From: Strongyloides papillosus
Taxonomy: Eukaryota > Nematoda > Chromadorea > Rhabditida > Strongyloididae
Direction: 5' to 3'
NCBI GenBank assembly: GCA_005656395.1
Contig: SRSI01000023.1
Coordinates: forward strand, 558,001-622,000
Length of the DNA: 64,000 nucleotides
Shown here: positions 51,504 to 63,367 of the stretch, in pieces
Layout of the letters: the number at the start of each line of letters is the position of its first letter
Numbering within the stretch: the first letter of the stretch is position 1
The notes under the pieces: model-generated
The model's database searches: none
Seen by the model: the letters and a program-made list of their open reading frames with translations, nothing else
What the model was told of the DNA's origin: nothing
Position numbers and translations under genes: made by a program

Positions 51504-52199
51504 ATGACAACTCAGCATACAGTCTCTGTGACATGTTCTACTTCTGGTGACTGCAAACTTAATGATGATCTGGACGAGCGTCTTCTTAAACAACGTTTAA
51601 TTGATGAAAAAACAAAAGAATCTAAAAATGGAATGAAGGGTGATTCAAGTAATTTAATGAAGCCAAGTCAGGTTATTACGAAGATTATGAGCTACGATTG
51701 GACATGTCTTGATATGATCATTATATTATACTACTTCATTTCGGCATTATCATTTGCCAGAGCCTTCTCATCATTCATTCTTTTGTTACCCAGTAATCAT
51801 GGAATGTTTTATATATTCTTAGGAATTTATTGGTTTATATGTATTTATCCAACATACAAATTTTTTACAAATCTTAATGTTCGTGGTGCAGTCCTGGTAC
51901 ACAATTACATAAATCTTATTTCTGGAGGAGCTATTGTGTGTATAGTTGGTTTGACATTCTGGAATAGTAGATATATCAATGAATCGTATTATTCATTTTA
52001 TATGACATTATTGTTTCATGCATTTCTTCAATTTATTTCAATTATTGTATTATCTTTGTTTCCATTTAAAGTTATTCAAACGAGGGCTATTGGTAAACTT
52101 TCTGCGGAATATTCAATGAAGTTTAGTGAAGCATGTGTTAATGGTACAATCAAGACCTACAACAATGCTACTGATTATATAAATAAGAAACTTGGATAG
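51504..52199 (+). CDS. Four-pass membrane protein, unknown
   Basis: Intronless frame of 231 aa from a true ATG. A hydrophilic N-terminus of about 65 residues (Cys-poor, Lys/Asp-rich) is followed by four hydrophobic segments at roughly residues 70-92, 97-117, 131-153 and 160-185, then a hydrophilic tail with a Tyr/Asn-rich end (TYNNATDYINKKLG). This topology (cytosolic ends, 4 TM) is seen in several small ER or vesicle membrane families, but I recognise none. It starts only 161 bp after the acyl-CoA synthetase stop on the same strand, so an operon is possible, though I see no convincing acceptor right before the ATG. Confidence 0.7.
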   Translation: MTTQHTVSVTCSTSGDCKLNDDLDERLLKQRLIDEKTKESKNGMKGDSSNLMKPSQVITKIMSYDWTCLDMIIILYYFISALSFARAFSSFILLLPSNHGMFYIFLGIYWFICIYPTYKFFTNLNVRGAVLVHNYINLISGGAIVCIVGLTFWNSRYINESYYSFYMTLLFHAFLQFISIIVLSLFPFKVIQTRAIGKLSAEYSMKFSEACVNGTIKTYNNATDYINKKLG

Positions 52200-54172
52200 G
52201 AAATTTTTAAAAATTTTAAATATTATAATATTATTTTAAAAATGTTAAAGAAAATATAAAGAATGAAATTTACTGTTAAATATTAGTGATTTTATTTTAG
52301 ATTAATTTTAAAATTTAATGTAAATAAAGAATATGCAACAATTTTTTAGGGAACTAGGTAAAGACCATGCTTTAACCTGGTTTGGTTTTACCATTAAACA
52401 CATTATCTTTGAATTTTTTCCCTAAAAAATCATCATTGTTCTCTGATTCATAACTATGTTTGTTTTTATCAAACTCTAAAATACCATGATTCCCTCTATT
52501 ATACTATTGAACCTTTTTTATAAACCATAGATAACTTTATTCCGTTAACTTTACATAAGTCATTATTGACACAAATCAATATAAAAAAATGTCAAAAGAA
52601 GTATTTAAAAAAATAATTTGGCCAATTATGACCAGATTCTTATGTATGCGGTCTTAATCTTCAAGTTTAAAAAAACACATTATTGGTTATTTTTTGATAA
52701 AAATTATTATATTTGAAAAAAAATTTTAGCGAAGACAAATTTTTTTTATGTATTATACTAATATAATAACCTAACTTTTTTTATACTATCTTTCATGATC
52801 ATCTTTAAATATCAAAATATGAAAAGTTATAAAAAATTTTCTATTTTTGTTTATAGTAAAAAATAACTTTTAAATGTTTAAATTTATAAAATGAGCAAGT
52901 ACTAGAATAATATTATTAATTAATGATACTTTGTATTTTTAAATATAGACATGAGTCAAATAATAAGGAATTTAAAATTTAAATTGTTGTCATTGTTTTT
53001 GTAATTCCTAAAATATGTTAACTATTCTATTTAGCACATTAATTCACTAGATACGATTTATTTTTAGATTCTATCTTAAGACTCTGTCTATATATTATTA
53101 TTTTTAATATTTTAGGGTTTGAGTTATATTGTTTGAAGTAAAGGAAAAACCTGGTTGCTTTTACGATAGAGAAAAATAATAAAGATTTGTTGTGGCGCCT
53201 GCTTATCTGAGTAAATATCTTTATTTAAAAAAAGGACTATAAAATAGATATATATAAGAAAAGATGTTAATTAAGACTTACCCTCTATTTAGAGGTATAA
53301 TATTTAGAGGTACAATATTTAGAACGAAAACGATAAAGTAAAATAATGACAAAAGTTAGGAGTTTATATAGACATAATAGTGATGACACATAATGTGTCA
53401 TCCAATTTATTAACTATAGTTTGGTAACTGTAAATAGAACATTATAATTTGATTATTGTATTACAAAAATTTAAGATGCTTCTAAATAAATATAATTTAA
53501 TTCGTGGATGAGTCGGTAAATTATTAGATTCGAGCTCAGTTGGTTTAGGGCCACTTTTCAAATCAGCTCATATCGTCCCGTTAAACCACTAACATAATTT
53601 TACTTTCTAGCATATACCCTTACAATAAATTTTAATTTATTATGATTAAAGCATAATTTTTGTAAAAGAAAAATAATACATTATGTAATTTATAAATTAT
53701 CCTTTAAAACTAATAAAGTGTTTAAATTTCTAGTAGTTCAATTGTAAGAACGACAATTTATATTGTAAAATGATAAGAGAACAACCCAGAAAGTGTAGGT
53801 AGATTTGTATCGACTAGAAAATTTGTGGTCAGCCATTTAAAATTGTATAAGGGTCGATCAGGGTCGGATATCATATCTAAACATTTTAACAAGAGTCATT
53901 CTTTTTAACAACTTATTAGCAACAATAAATTTAAGAATTTAAAAATTTCAATGCAGTTAAACAAAAATAATAATAATTTAACCACACAAAGTGTTTTTGA
54001 TTTAAAATATTACTTTAGTATTTGCTATTTTTTTAAATTAAAGTATTTTGTAGTTCTTTTTTTAAGATAATAAAAATACATAACGTTTTGTAATTTTTCA
54101 TGAGCTTGCTTTTTAAAAATGATCTTGAAAAACAATGTAAAATAAGCTGAGGTATCAGATTAATATAATCTT
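52200..54172. other. Intergenic, repeat-bearing
   Basis: About 2 kb downstream of the four-pass protein gene. It contains a short inverted repeat (52341-52430, annotated separately) and a tRNA-like GATTCGAGCTC motif at about 53530. No protein-like frame. Confidence 0.45.
52341..52430. repeat. 90-bp element with 13-bp perfect inverted ends
   Basis: ATTTTTTAGGGAA at 52341-52353 is repeated inverted at 52418-52430. Inside, GGTAAA and TTTACC also pair. It could be a mini-MITE or a terminator-like hairpin about 140 bp after the preceding stop codon. No target-site duplication is clear. Confidence 0.5.
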
Positions 54173-55612
54173 TAAGGTGTCCCATAAGTAGCTCTTCAAA
54201 TAATCATATTTATAACTTCCTTTCTAAGTAAGCTACAAATGTGGAATTATAGCCATTTTGTAGCTAAGATACATAACATACTAATTCTATAGATTCTACA
54301 ACAAAATGTGGATTCTGAGAGGAATTATAAATCTTCAAAATTTAGGGTCATTTTTGGCATATCTGGGGATGTAACTTTTGTTTTAAGAAAAGATATTTCA
54401 ATTCCATTTGTTGATTCTGAATGCCCAACTTTTTTTGTATCTAGTCCTAAAATCTCATGAGAATAAAAGTCCAATAGCTATGTTTAATTTTTAAATAAAA
54501 AAAACTTTGAATTTTGTCAAAATGTTGTTGTTTTTTCAAGATTAAAAAACGATGAGGTTATTTTAAAAATGTTTTATCACTATTCTGATAGAGTAAATGT
54601 AGCTCTATCAAATGAGTGCAATATCATTAATTTCGGTTACATTTGAAAAAAATTTTGATTTATCAAATATTACAAATTTTATACTTTTGGTAAAAAATCA
54701 AATTACAAACACCATTTCCTCTAACATTTATAATACCTAATAGCTTTGTAAAAACTATTTAAACTTTTAAAGTAAAAAAACATTATTTATTAGTTCATAG
54801 ATTCTCTAAAAACTGTGATCATTTTTATCATTCAATCTTCTCGAAAAAATAATTTTTTCAATATTTTCATATTATTTATTAACATTTTATACTATTTTGC
54901 ATGGTTATTACCTTGTAAAAACATTTATACGTATCTTAAAAACTTATCGAATATTCAATCACATTTTCAAGTCCCCTATTTTTTAGATATGAGTATCTAC
55001 TAACTCAAATAGGATAGTATTTTGAATATTTTTGACAATGAAACATAATCGACATTCTGAAATTTCAAAAAAATATTGTATTTTCTTTCAATACTAGAAA
55101 TATTTAAAAAAGTCAATATTTGACAAAATATAGCTTTCTCGAAACTTAATAAAATCTAATGATATTATGATCATTCGACAGAGCTTCACTTAATCTATTA
55201 GAATATTGATAAAACAGTTTTAAAACTTACCATATCGTTCCTTAATCATGAAAAAACATCAAAATTTTAACAAAATCCAAGGTTTTTTTTATTAAAACAT
55301 TAAACATAGCTATTGGACTTTTATTTTCATGACATTTTAAGACTAGGTACAACTGAAGTTGGGCTTTCAGAATCAACAAATAGAATTAAAATATCTTTTC
55401 TTTAAAAAAGTTACATCCTCATATATGTCAAAAATGACCCTTAATTTTGAAGATCCATAACTCCTCCCGAAATTCATATTTCGTTGTTGAATTTATACAA
55501 TAAGGATGGTATGTATCTTAATTACACAATTGCTATAATACCATATTTGTAGCTTACCTACAAGAGAAGTTACAAATGCGTTTATTTGAGGAACTATTTA
55601 TGAGACACCCTG
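54173..55612. mobile_element. Foldback element A, non-autonomous Tc1/mariner-like
   Basis: Two inverted arms of about 500 bp each, 54173-54680 and about 55110-55612, facing each other with a short unpaired centre. The right end reads CAGGGTGTCTCATAAATAGTTCC (on the minus strand) next to TA; the left end is a degraded copy (AGGTGTCCCATAAGTAG). Subterminal boxes such as GTAAGCTACAAAT, GGGTCATTTTTG and AAAGTCCAATAGCTATGTTTAA recur in both arms. CAGGGTGTC ends flanked by TA fit the IS630/Tc1/mariner group. No transposase frame is present; the 62-codon frame inside is arm sequence. The arms would fold into a long hairpin RNA if transcribed. Confidence 0.8.
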
Positions 55613-55614
55613 TA

Positions 55615-56193
55615 TAATAAAAAAATTTTATCTTTAACATAACTCTTTTCGAGCTTAGCTGATACTTACGAATAAATAGTTAAAAGATGGGCTTTTTAAC
55701 TTATAATAAAGAAATGGTCTCAAAGGTTTTACTCAATAGCCAGCTAAGTTGACTTTAAAAAGCACCAATTCTTTGATTACTATTTTTGGATAAATTTTTA
55801 TTCTAGATAACTTTCTTTGAATTTGATAAAAGTTTTTGGTTCATGACTCATTTAAATTGTAAAACTCAAGAATAAGGAGGGAACTTTATATTATAAAAGT
55901 TTAAAAAAACTGTTTAAGTTATAGACAAAAGAATGTTGATTGTTCTTTTGGTAAAAATATTTCAACAGAATGCGTTAGAAGATAAACCAAACCGATTAAA
56001 AGAAATGACTTTAACTGTTTATTAAAAATTAAAAAAAGAGAAAGAAATTTTAAAATTGTCAATTTTATTATGAATAAAGATAGTTTCAAAAAATGCGCTG
56101 CAGCCCATGCGTTATATGCTGGGTAGATTGTTTGTTTAATTTAACATATCTATTATAATATTACAGCACCTTATAATTAAATTTATAAGAATA
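55615..56193. other. Intergenic spacer
   Basis: About 580 bp between foldback element A and the cysteine-rich secreted gene. Nothing recognised. Confidence 0.45.
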
Positions 56194-56665
56194 TTAACAA
56201 TTTACTTTATCACATCTGTACTTTTCACATTGGCCAGTATTATTTGTTAAAAATTGAGTATATAATTCGACACACGTTCCGTTTTTATTTGTGGTATTTT
56301 CAGTTACATTACTTAAAAAATAAGTTAGATTAAGATCACTATCACCACCATTTGCGAGAAAACGTGTACCTGTAACAGTACAATTGTTTCCGATAGTTTC
56401 ATTAAGTTTTTTTTCACATTCTTTTTTTTTATCATCATCGGTGATATTTTTCGACGACCCTTGAACTACATTTCTTTTATGCCTTCCAAGATCTCTGTAA
56501 TTTTGGTTTTCAAATATAAAATTATCTGTATAAAAAGTTGAGTTTTGTTGAATTATTAGCTGTACTATTACCTGAATTACTATCTACTTTAATATTTAGA
56601 TTATAAGTGATACTAACTAATAATAATAAAACAACTGAACTAAAGCTAGTAATTAAAAGTTTCAT
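56194..56665 (-). CDS. Small cysteine-rich secreted protein, prepro form, 141 aa
   Basis: Found from splice signals: exon 1 56572-56665 and exon 2 56194-56525, with a 46-nt intron (GTAATAG...TTATACAG) and matching phases; no single frame shows the whole gene. Residues 1-23 are a signal peptide (KLLITSFSSVVLLLLVSI). A short pro-segment ends in GRHKR, a furin-type site, followed by the mature part NVVQGSSKNIT. The mature region has six cysteines (KKEC, NNC, NGTC, GQC, YRC, VNC), consistent with three disulfides, and several N-glycosylation motifs (NIT, NET, NCT, NLT, NVT, NTT, NGT). Family not recognised; a secreted effector or glycoprotein are options. It lies between two transposon-rich stretches. 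Confidence 0.6.
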
Positions 56666-57356
56666 TATTGTATATGACTAGATACTTTTTTTCACCCTTA
56701 TATAGAAAATTTTTAGGAATTTACATTACTTAATTAGAAAAATAATATTTTAAAAAAGTTTATTTAAATATTTGATAATAACAGTTTATTATCATTTAAG
56801 TTGAACTTGAAAATAAAATATATTGTGACAGCATAGTTTCAAATATTCTTCTTTGATCATTATGCACACAGAAAAAAAAGAATAAATTTTGATAAAATTT
56901 CTCACCTGTTATAAAAGTAAATTTTATTAGAATTTTAAAATTCCAAGCATCAACAAAATTTTGAAACAACACAAAATACTAAGTTGTGCAAATATTCTGT
57001 CGTTTTTATACTACTAAGTCAAATAATGGGGATTATAATTATATAAATTTTTCGATGTTTTTGTTTGACCTGGTATAAAGCTACTTTCATTTTATAATAG
57101 GTAACATTATTTGGGAAAAGGTGTTATTATTTTGTAATCCCAAAATGTTAAGAAATTTTATGTTCTAATATATATTAATATTGTAAAAATTTTAGGGGTT
57201 TAAGTGAAAGTGATTGAGGTTAAGCATTATTAGTCTTATAATATATTGTTAAGTATAGGAAATTATTATTGTAGAAGGTAAATTTTAATATTTTTTATTG
57301 TATCTTATATAATTTGAAGGTGTATCACCAAATAAATAATTTTTAACTATTATTCA
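56666..57356. promoter_or_regulatory. Upstream region of the cysteine-rich secreted gene
   Basis: 690 bp of AT-rich DNA before the nested transposon. It contains the promoter of the minus-strand gene. A TATATAAGGG-like motif lies near 56695-56705 on the minus strand, about 35 bases upstream of the ATG. Confidence 0.35.
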
Positions 57357-57358
57357 TA

Positions 57359-60172
57359 CAGGTCTTAACAAAGTTATCATAAAAGTTTAAATGAATATAA
57401 CTTTTTTTAATATAAAGGTATTTTTATGACATTATATCCATCTGACAGCTTAACGTTTAACATGAAAAAATTTTCAAGCTGGATGAATAAATATCGAATT
57501 ATAATACAGTTATGATCATTTAAGTGACCTCCATTTTTTCCATGATTTTTATGGTTTTTTTTTCAAAAAATGCTATTTTTAGAAAACATTATATTTATTA
57601 AAAATTTTATACGCATTTGGTATTCCAACTTTCTTTCTACAAAACATTTTAAAAATCACTATTATATATTTATTGTAAGTAAATATATGAATACTTTTAA
57701 AAGAAACAATTTTCTAACTAATAAGTCTAGATATCTAAAAATATTCTTATATATAATAATGAAGAGTAACAAATATTCTATCAAATAAAATATTTTTAAT
57801 TAGTGATAGTAATTGTAAATTTGTTTTTAGTTCTTTAACCCTTTCACGCCCGGATGACGCATATATGCGTCACAAACAAAAATGTTAATACATAGTGGTA
57901 ATTTGTATGAGAGGGAAAATTTTGGAATAAAGTTATTTCCAGTGATATAAAATACATATATTAAAAAAAGAGGGAAAGAAATAAATAAATTAAAGATAAT
58001 AAAAAAAATAGATATAAACACATTAACAATTGTACTTTTTGTTTATTTTTGTTTCATAAATATTAATTTTCATTAAAGAAATATATTACCAATCTGTTGT
58101 CAACTTTTATTATATCACACCGCTAACGCGTAGTATTAAAAACGGGATTTTGCAAAAATGACGCGTTTCCGCGTCGTTTTTGTTAAATCTCATATCTTCG
58201 AGGCGCACCGTAAAAGTAATATTAAAATTTTTTCTATTGTTATTTTTATTAAAAATTAGATATTATGCTTTTTTAAAAATTTAAAAATTTCAATTTTGAA
58301 GGTGTTTTTCACCTCAAAAAATACCCAAAAATGGCACTTTTTGGGACTTTGCAGAGGCTACCACGAGATTTCAAAAAATATGAGATAGATCTCATTCGAT
58401 TTCTAAACTTTTTATCTACAACATATTTTTTTTTCAAAGGAGGTTTTATGGCTCGGAAAAAAGTTATGAGGTAAAAAGTAAGTTTACCTCGAAAAGTACC
58501 AAATTTTTAATAATAAGGTTCGAAAAACATAATTTTTTTTAGTAATTTTACATAATTTTAAATTATTAGTATATTAAAGTAAAAAAAATGAAAAAATTTT
58601 AAAAATATTACCAATTTCTAAAGTCATGACAATTATTCGTTGTTCTCATTAAATAAAACTTTTTTTTCATTGTTTTGTGGTATTATAAGTTATATAATGA
58701 AAACAAATTGAGTAACTCTTAAGCCAAGTATAAAAATTTTTATTGTCTTGCTCACTGAAATAACAAAAAGTCCCATAATCACCAATAAATTCAAACAAAT
58801 GATCAACCAAATATATAATATTTTAGCAATATATTAAATTCTCTAGTAACAGTTGAATTTTTGTAGAGATTCTTCAAACTTTCAATATAGATATTCAAAA
58901 CATTTTGTTAATTCATCAGTAGTGCATAATTACACTTTATATAAAAGATCCTAAGGCTTTTAGAAAGTTCATTTCTTTTTTTTGTTTGTACATTAGCATG
59001 TTTAGATTGAGACAGCTAGTTTTAAATCTTAATAAAGCAAATTTTAATTTTCCAGGCATATTGAGATAGGTAAATAAATCAAATAGTTAAGAAAAATTAA
59101 TTGTTTATGCCTTTATAGCTAACAATTGTTAGCATTTTTAGTCAAAAATCTCTTTGTTTTAATAAAGAGCCTGTTAGCATTTTTTACATGTTTAAAGTTT
59201 GCTTTTTTTATTTGTTTGCATTCCTCAAAAGTTTTATAATATATATTTTTAATTTTAAGTATGTTTTATAACTTTAACAATTAATTTTTTATTATTTTTA
59301 CAGTAAAATTTGGTACCTTTTGAGGTAAACTTACTTTTTGCCTTATAACTTTTTTCCGAGCCATAAAACCTCTTTTGAAAAAAAAATATGTTGTAGATAA
59401 GAAGTTTAGGAATCGAATGAGACCTATCTCATATTTTTTGAAATCTCGTGGTAGCCTCTGCAAAGTCCCAAAAAGTGCCATTTTTGGGTATTTTTTGAGG
59501 TGAAAAACACCTTCAAAATTGAAATTTTTAAATTTTTAAAAAAGCATAATATCTAATTTTTAATAAAAATAACAATACAAAATGTTTGAATATCACTTTT
59601 ACGGTGCGCCCTAAAGTTGTAAAAATGCTCCTCCTCCCGCCTAAATGCGCGAAAAAACATAAAATCCGGTCATCTTACCGGTGTGATATGTGAAAGAACT
59701 CTTTCTATTTTACACACAGATGAGTGCGTAATACAAAGAGAAAAATCTCCAGGCGCGAAAGGATTAATAAAAATAATTAAAAGTGATAAAAAAAAGATTT
59801 TTACTGTTTAAAAGTGAGTATCATTTGGTGTTTAATAATTTTACTAAAATTATTATCTAAAAACAAATTTTACAATACACTGTAGAAGAGAAGTAGAGCT
59901 ATCAGTTACGCATAAAACTGTAAAAAAAATATTAAATTTTAAAAAAACCATACAGTTTTAAATAATTAAATAATCATAAAAATCATGGAAAAAAATAGAG
60001 GTCACATAAACTGTCAAAACTATGCTATAAAAAAATATTTTTGCATAAATCATGAATTATTTTTCAAGTTGGAAGTTAGGTTTTCAGACGGATATAATCT
60101 TATAAAATTACTTTTACATTGAAAAGAGTTATACTCATTCAAACGTTTATAGTAATTTTGTTGACATCCCTG
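57359..60172. mobile_element. Foldback element B (outer), TA-flanked Tc1/mariner-like, interrupted
   Basis: Left end CAGGTCTTAACAAAGTTAT at 57359 and right end (minus strand) CAGGGATGTCAACAAAATTAC, ending at 60172, each next to TA (57357-57358 and 60173-60174). Inverted arms share blocks such as GTTTAAATGAATATAACT / GTTTGAATGAGTATAACT, ATTATATCCATCTGA / ATTATATCCGTCTGA and GTGACCTCCATTTTTT / GTGACCTCTATTTTTT. Removing the inner 1.9-kb insertion and one TTAA leaves about 885 bp. No transposase frame. The inner piggyBac-like element must be younger. Confidence 0.75.
57839..59763. mobile_element. Foldback element C (inner), piggyBac-like, TTAA duplication
   Basis: Left terminus CCCTTTCACGCCCGGA and right terminus (minus strand) TCCTTTCGCGCCTGG, each flanked by TTAA (57835-57838 and 59764-59767), as in piggyBac-type elements. 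It carries a perfect 18-bp palindrome TGACGCATATATGCGTCA at 57855-57872 near the left end, and two long inverted arms of about 305 bp (58203-58507 and 59304-59610) that are almost identical (for example CTTTGCAGAGGCTACCACGA, ATGGCTCGGAAAAAAGTTA). The CpG-containing ends contrast with the AT-rich host. No transposase frame; the 66-codon minus frame at 59281-59481 is arm sequence. Confidence 0.8.
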
Positions 60173-60174
60173 TA

Positions 60175-63100
60175 GATTAGATGAGTATAAAAGGCGAAGC
60201 AAAGTTTCGTTTTGTAATTTGTTCATTCTTTAGAATGCTATCTTTAGAATTACTGTGTTTAACGCTGTTACAAAGTAATATGAAATTTAATCGAATATTG
60301 GTTAAATATAAGCTATTTTTTTAATTTTAGATTCATTTCAATAATTTTCAATCAAAACTTGTAACACTAAGTAGTGTTATAAGATAAAAAAAAATTTTAA
60401 CTTGTGAGTTCAGTAGAAATCAACTTCAAAAATAATTGAGATCTCAAAATTCAAATTGTTAACAAAAATTTCTTTAAATCATTTGTCCACAATGCTTTCA
60501 AAAGTAGTCTCCTCATCATATATCTTTAAGATGTTTCTCTGTTCTTCACTTACATTTTAACTATGTTTAAGAATATGGGATATGAAACCTACTTAGTGTT
60601 TCGTCGGTGTCTTTGTGAATGAACTTAATTTTATCAAAACGTTGCACTAAAATTGGTTAATATACAAAATACTATCATATCAATTGCTTCTACATTTCTA
60701 CGCAAATATTGTCATCATATAAAAATATTTTATTAAACATTTAAAACTTTTTGAAAGAAATTGTGGTTGTTATATTTTCCTCAATTAAATATTTTTCATT
60801 TTAAATTTTTGCATAATAATGGTTCATTGATATTTCAAAAGATTATTCAAATACACAGTAATTTATGATGCATATAAACATTAGCATTTCCAGAAAGTTA
60901 ATCAAAAGTAAAATAAAATAACAAGACAAATATTATTTTTATATATTTATAATATAACAAAAAACTAGATAAAGATGTACTAGGACCACAGTAAATAAAG
61001 GTTAATTTTTGATTAGATCACGATTAAAAATTAACACTTAATTTTCTAGAAGAACAATTTCTTCTAATTCTAAAATAATTTTGAAAAAAACAACATTTTA
61101 GTTAGATATAAAGAAATATTTAGATAATTGTGAATGTAGATAATGGAGTACATTAAAATATTACGACATTTAAAATTGTGCCTTCAACAAAAACGTTTGT
61201 AATATGACAATTGAACTAAATATGTTGAATTTTTATGTAAAACAAGAAAAATAACACTTTTATTTTTCTGCTAATTTTATTTTGAATAAGATTGTTTAAA
61301 ATTAAGTAAGTCAATATTTATTGTTCTACTAATTTTTACTAACACAGAAAGCACTATTAAATTTAATTTTTATTGATTACTAATTGCGTAGTTAATCTTT
61401 CATCAATGAAAATTAAGAATTATTTAAAATTCTTAGCTTGAATAATATACATTATGACAGCAACTTTTTTATAACAAATTTATTTAATTATTACATTGTT
61501 TATCACTTTATTTTTTTGTGAATTAGCGTTAATAACTTCTTACTTATAATGTAAATTAATGGCATATAAGTAATTATGACATGATAAAAGTAGAAAATAA
61601 AGATTTATCGATTTTTCACTTTTTGAAGGAAATAATTTCCTAAATACATACCAAGTTTATCTCAAATACACAAATAATTTTCAAAGAACCTAATATCTTA
61701 TCATATTATAGAAGTATTTTAAGCTTAGAATCGTTCTCCTCAATTTTAAAAAATTTATTTTAATTTACTTTTGAAATTTTTTAAAAACAAAGAGCAGTTT
61801 AATAAAAATATACAGTGTAAAATCAATAAATTAACTTAATTATATTATAATGATCAAACTTTTACTTATTGAAAAGTAAACTTATATTGCGTATGTAAAA
61901 ATATCTAGATATTTTTTTAGCAAAAAGATTTTGATGATTTTATCTGATTAAAATATTACAAGTGATTCGCACATTATTAAATATAGAAGACATATAATGT
62001 GACATATAAATAATAATTAACGATAGATATTTTTGTAAAATGAGTTAATATAAAACAATTTATTTCTTTAATTTATTATTCAAAAGTAGTAGTAAGAAAT
62101 ATCAAAAATACAGATAAAAACTCTTTGTTTAAAAAATTTTTGTGATAAAAATACCATTTTCATAAATTCAAATTTGTATTAAATTTAGGTAAATATAAAG
62201 AATATTTTTAATAAAAAATTTAACAAAATCATGAGTTTAACAATGTTCTATCGATTGAATAAAACATTATTTATAAAAAAACTTATGATCAGAAAATTTA
62301 TGAGTAATTATTAAAATCTTTTTAATGTCAAACATTTTAACAGCTATTTTAACATATTCATGTTAAAAATGAACGATTTCGTTTGTTTTGTAGCATATCC
62401 CAAAAAACCAATAGAAAATAGATTAAGTTTTTGTGGTTACCTGTTCTAGAAGATAAAACAATATTTTTATTTATCAAGACCAATCAAACACAGATAAATG
62501 GCCAACTAGGGATAAAAATTATTCCTACTAAATTTTACTTAGTTATTATAAATCACCTGATCTCTAAAAAAAATCCAGAGATTCTCTTTTTTAGTCTATG
62601 TTATCCCTAGCGGTCTGAAATATAATATAATTATTACTAGTTATGGAACATATCTTAAATTGTACTTTTAATAATTACAACAAGTAATTAAACAAAATTA
62701 TAAAGTTTTAAATTTATTTTCAGAAACTCATTCATTTTTCTATTGTTTTAAGAGTGCATTAATTTAAAACGAAAAGAAATTTTAAACTACCATAATTAAC
62801 TCAATAACTTCAAAAAACCAAGTAGATATTTTAGCAATATAAAAAAAACTCATTTATAAAAACTGTTAAAAGATTAAAATAATCAATTAAAGACAACGAA
62901 ATTACAGAAAAAAAGTAAAGTAGATATTTGATTAATAAACTTAAGAATAAAATTTTAAACTTTAGGATCTTTTTATAGCCAAACCGTCGCATTAGTGATA
63001 GTTATGGGATACTTTTAATGCTTCATCCTATTAAATATCCCCTATCTCAACTTTGAAAGTATCATATCATGTAGAAATATAAATCACTGTAATTGCTCTA

Positions 63101-63360
63101 ATTATAATTTCCTAAATACATAAACCAATTTTATTTTTTTCTTAAAAAACTATTTGAAAACATTAAATAAACATTTTTTTAAATAGAATGAACTATCATA
63201 ATCTGTAATATTCTAATTTGCAGTTCAATAAGTTCATTAAAAATTTTTATCGTACATTTTTAAAATCGTTTTGTAGAAATTAAACTATTTTAATATTCAT
63301 GTTTGAATAATTTTAATGCGCAAATTTGTATATCTTTAAAAAAAATATGAAAAAACATTA
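60175..63360. other. Intergenic right-hand region
   Basis: 3.2 kb of AT-rich DNA after the nested transposon. A TATAAAAGG box at about 60187 and a short ATG frame at 60235 (29 codons, hydrophobic start) are noted but not called as a gene. A small inverted repeat lies at 62506-62610. Confidence 0.45.
62506..62610. repeat. 105-bp element with 10-bp perfect inverted ends
   Basis: CTAGGGATAA at 62506-62515 and TTATCCCTAG at 62601-62610 are perfect inverted copies. A hairpin ATCTCT...AGAGAT lies near the right end. Possibly a tiny MITE; no target-site duplication is clear. Confidence 0.45.
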
Positions 63361-63367
63361 GACACTT

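Noticed and set aside
54815..55003. 62-codon plus-strand frame
   Set aside because: Lies in the centre of foldback element A and has only AT-biased residues.
59281..59481. 66-codon minus-strand frame
   Set aside because: It is simply the right inverted arm of the piggyBac-like element; the matching left arm has the same words, so it is not a separate gene.
60235..60330. Short ATG frame after a TATAAAAGG box, with a possible 30-nt intron
   Set aside because: 29 codons, no family, and the only possible intron (30 nt) is shorter than any other in this window.
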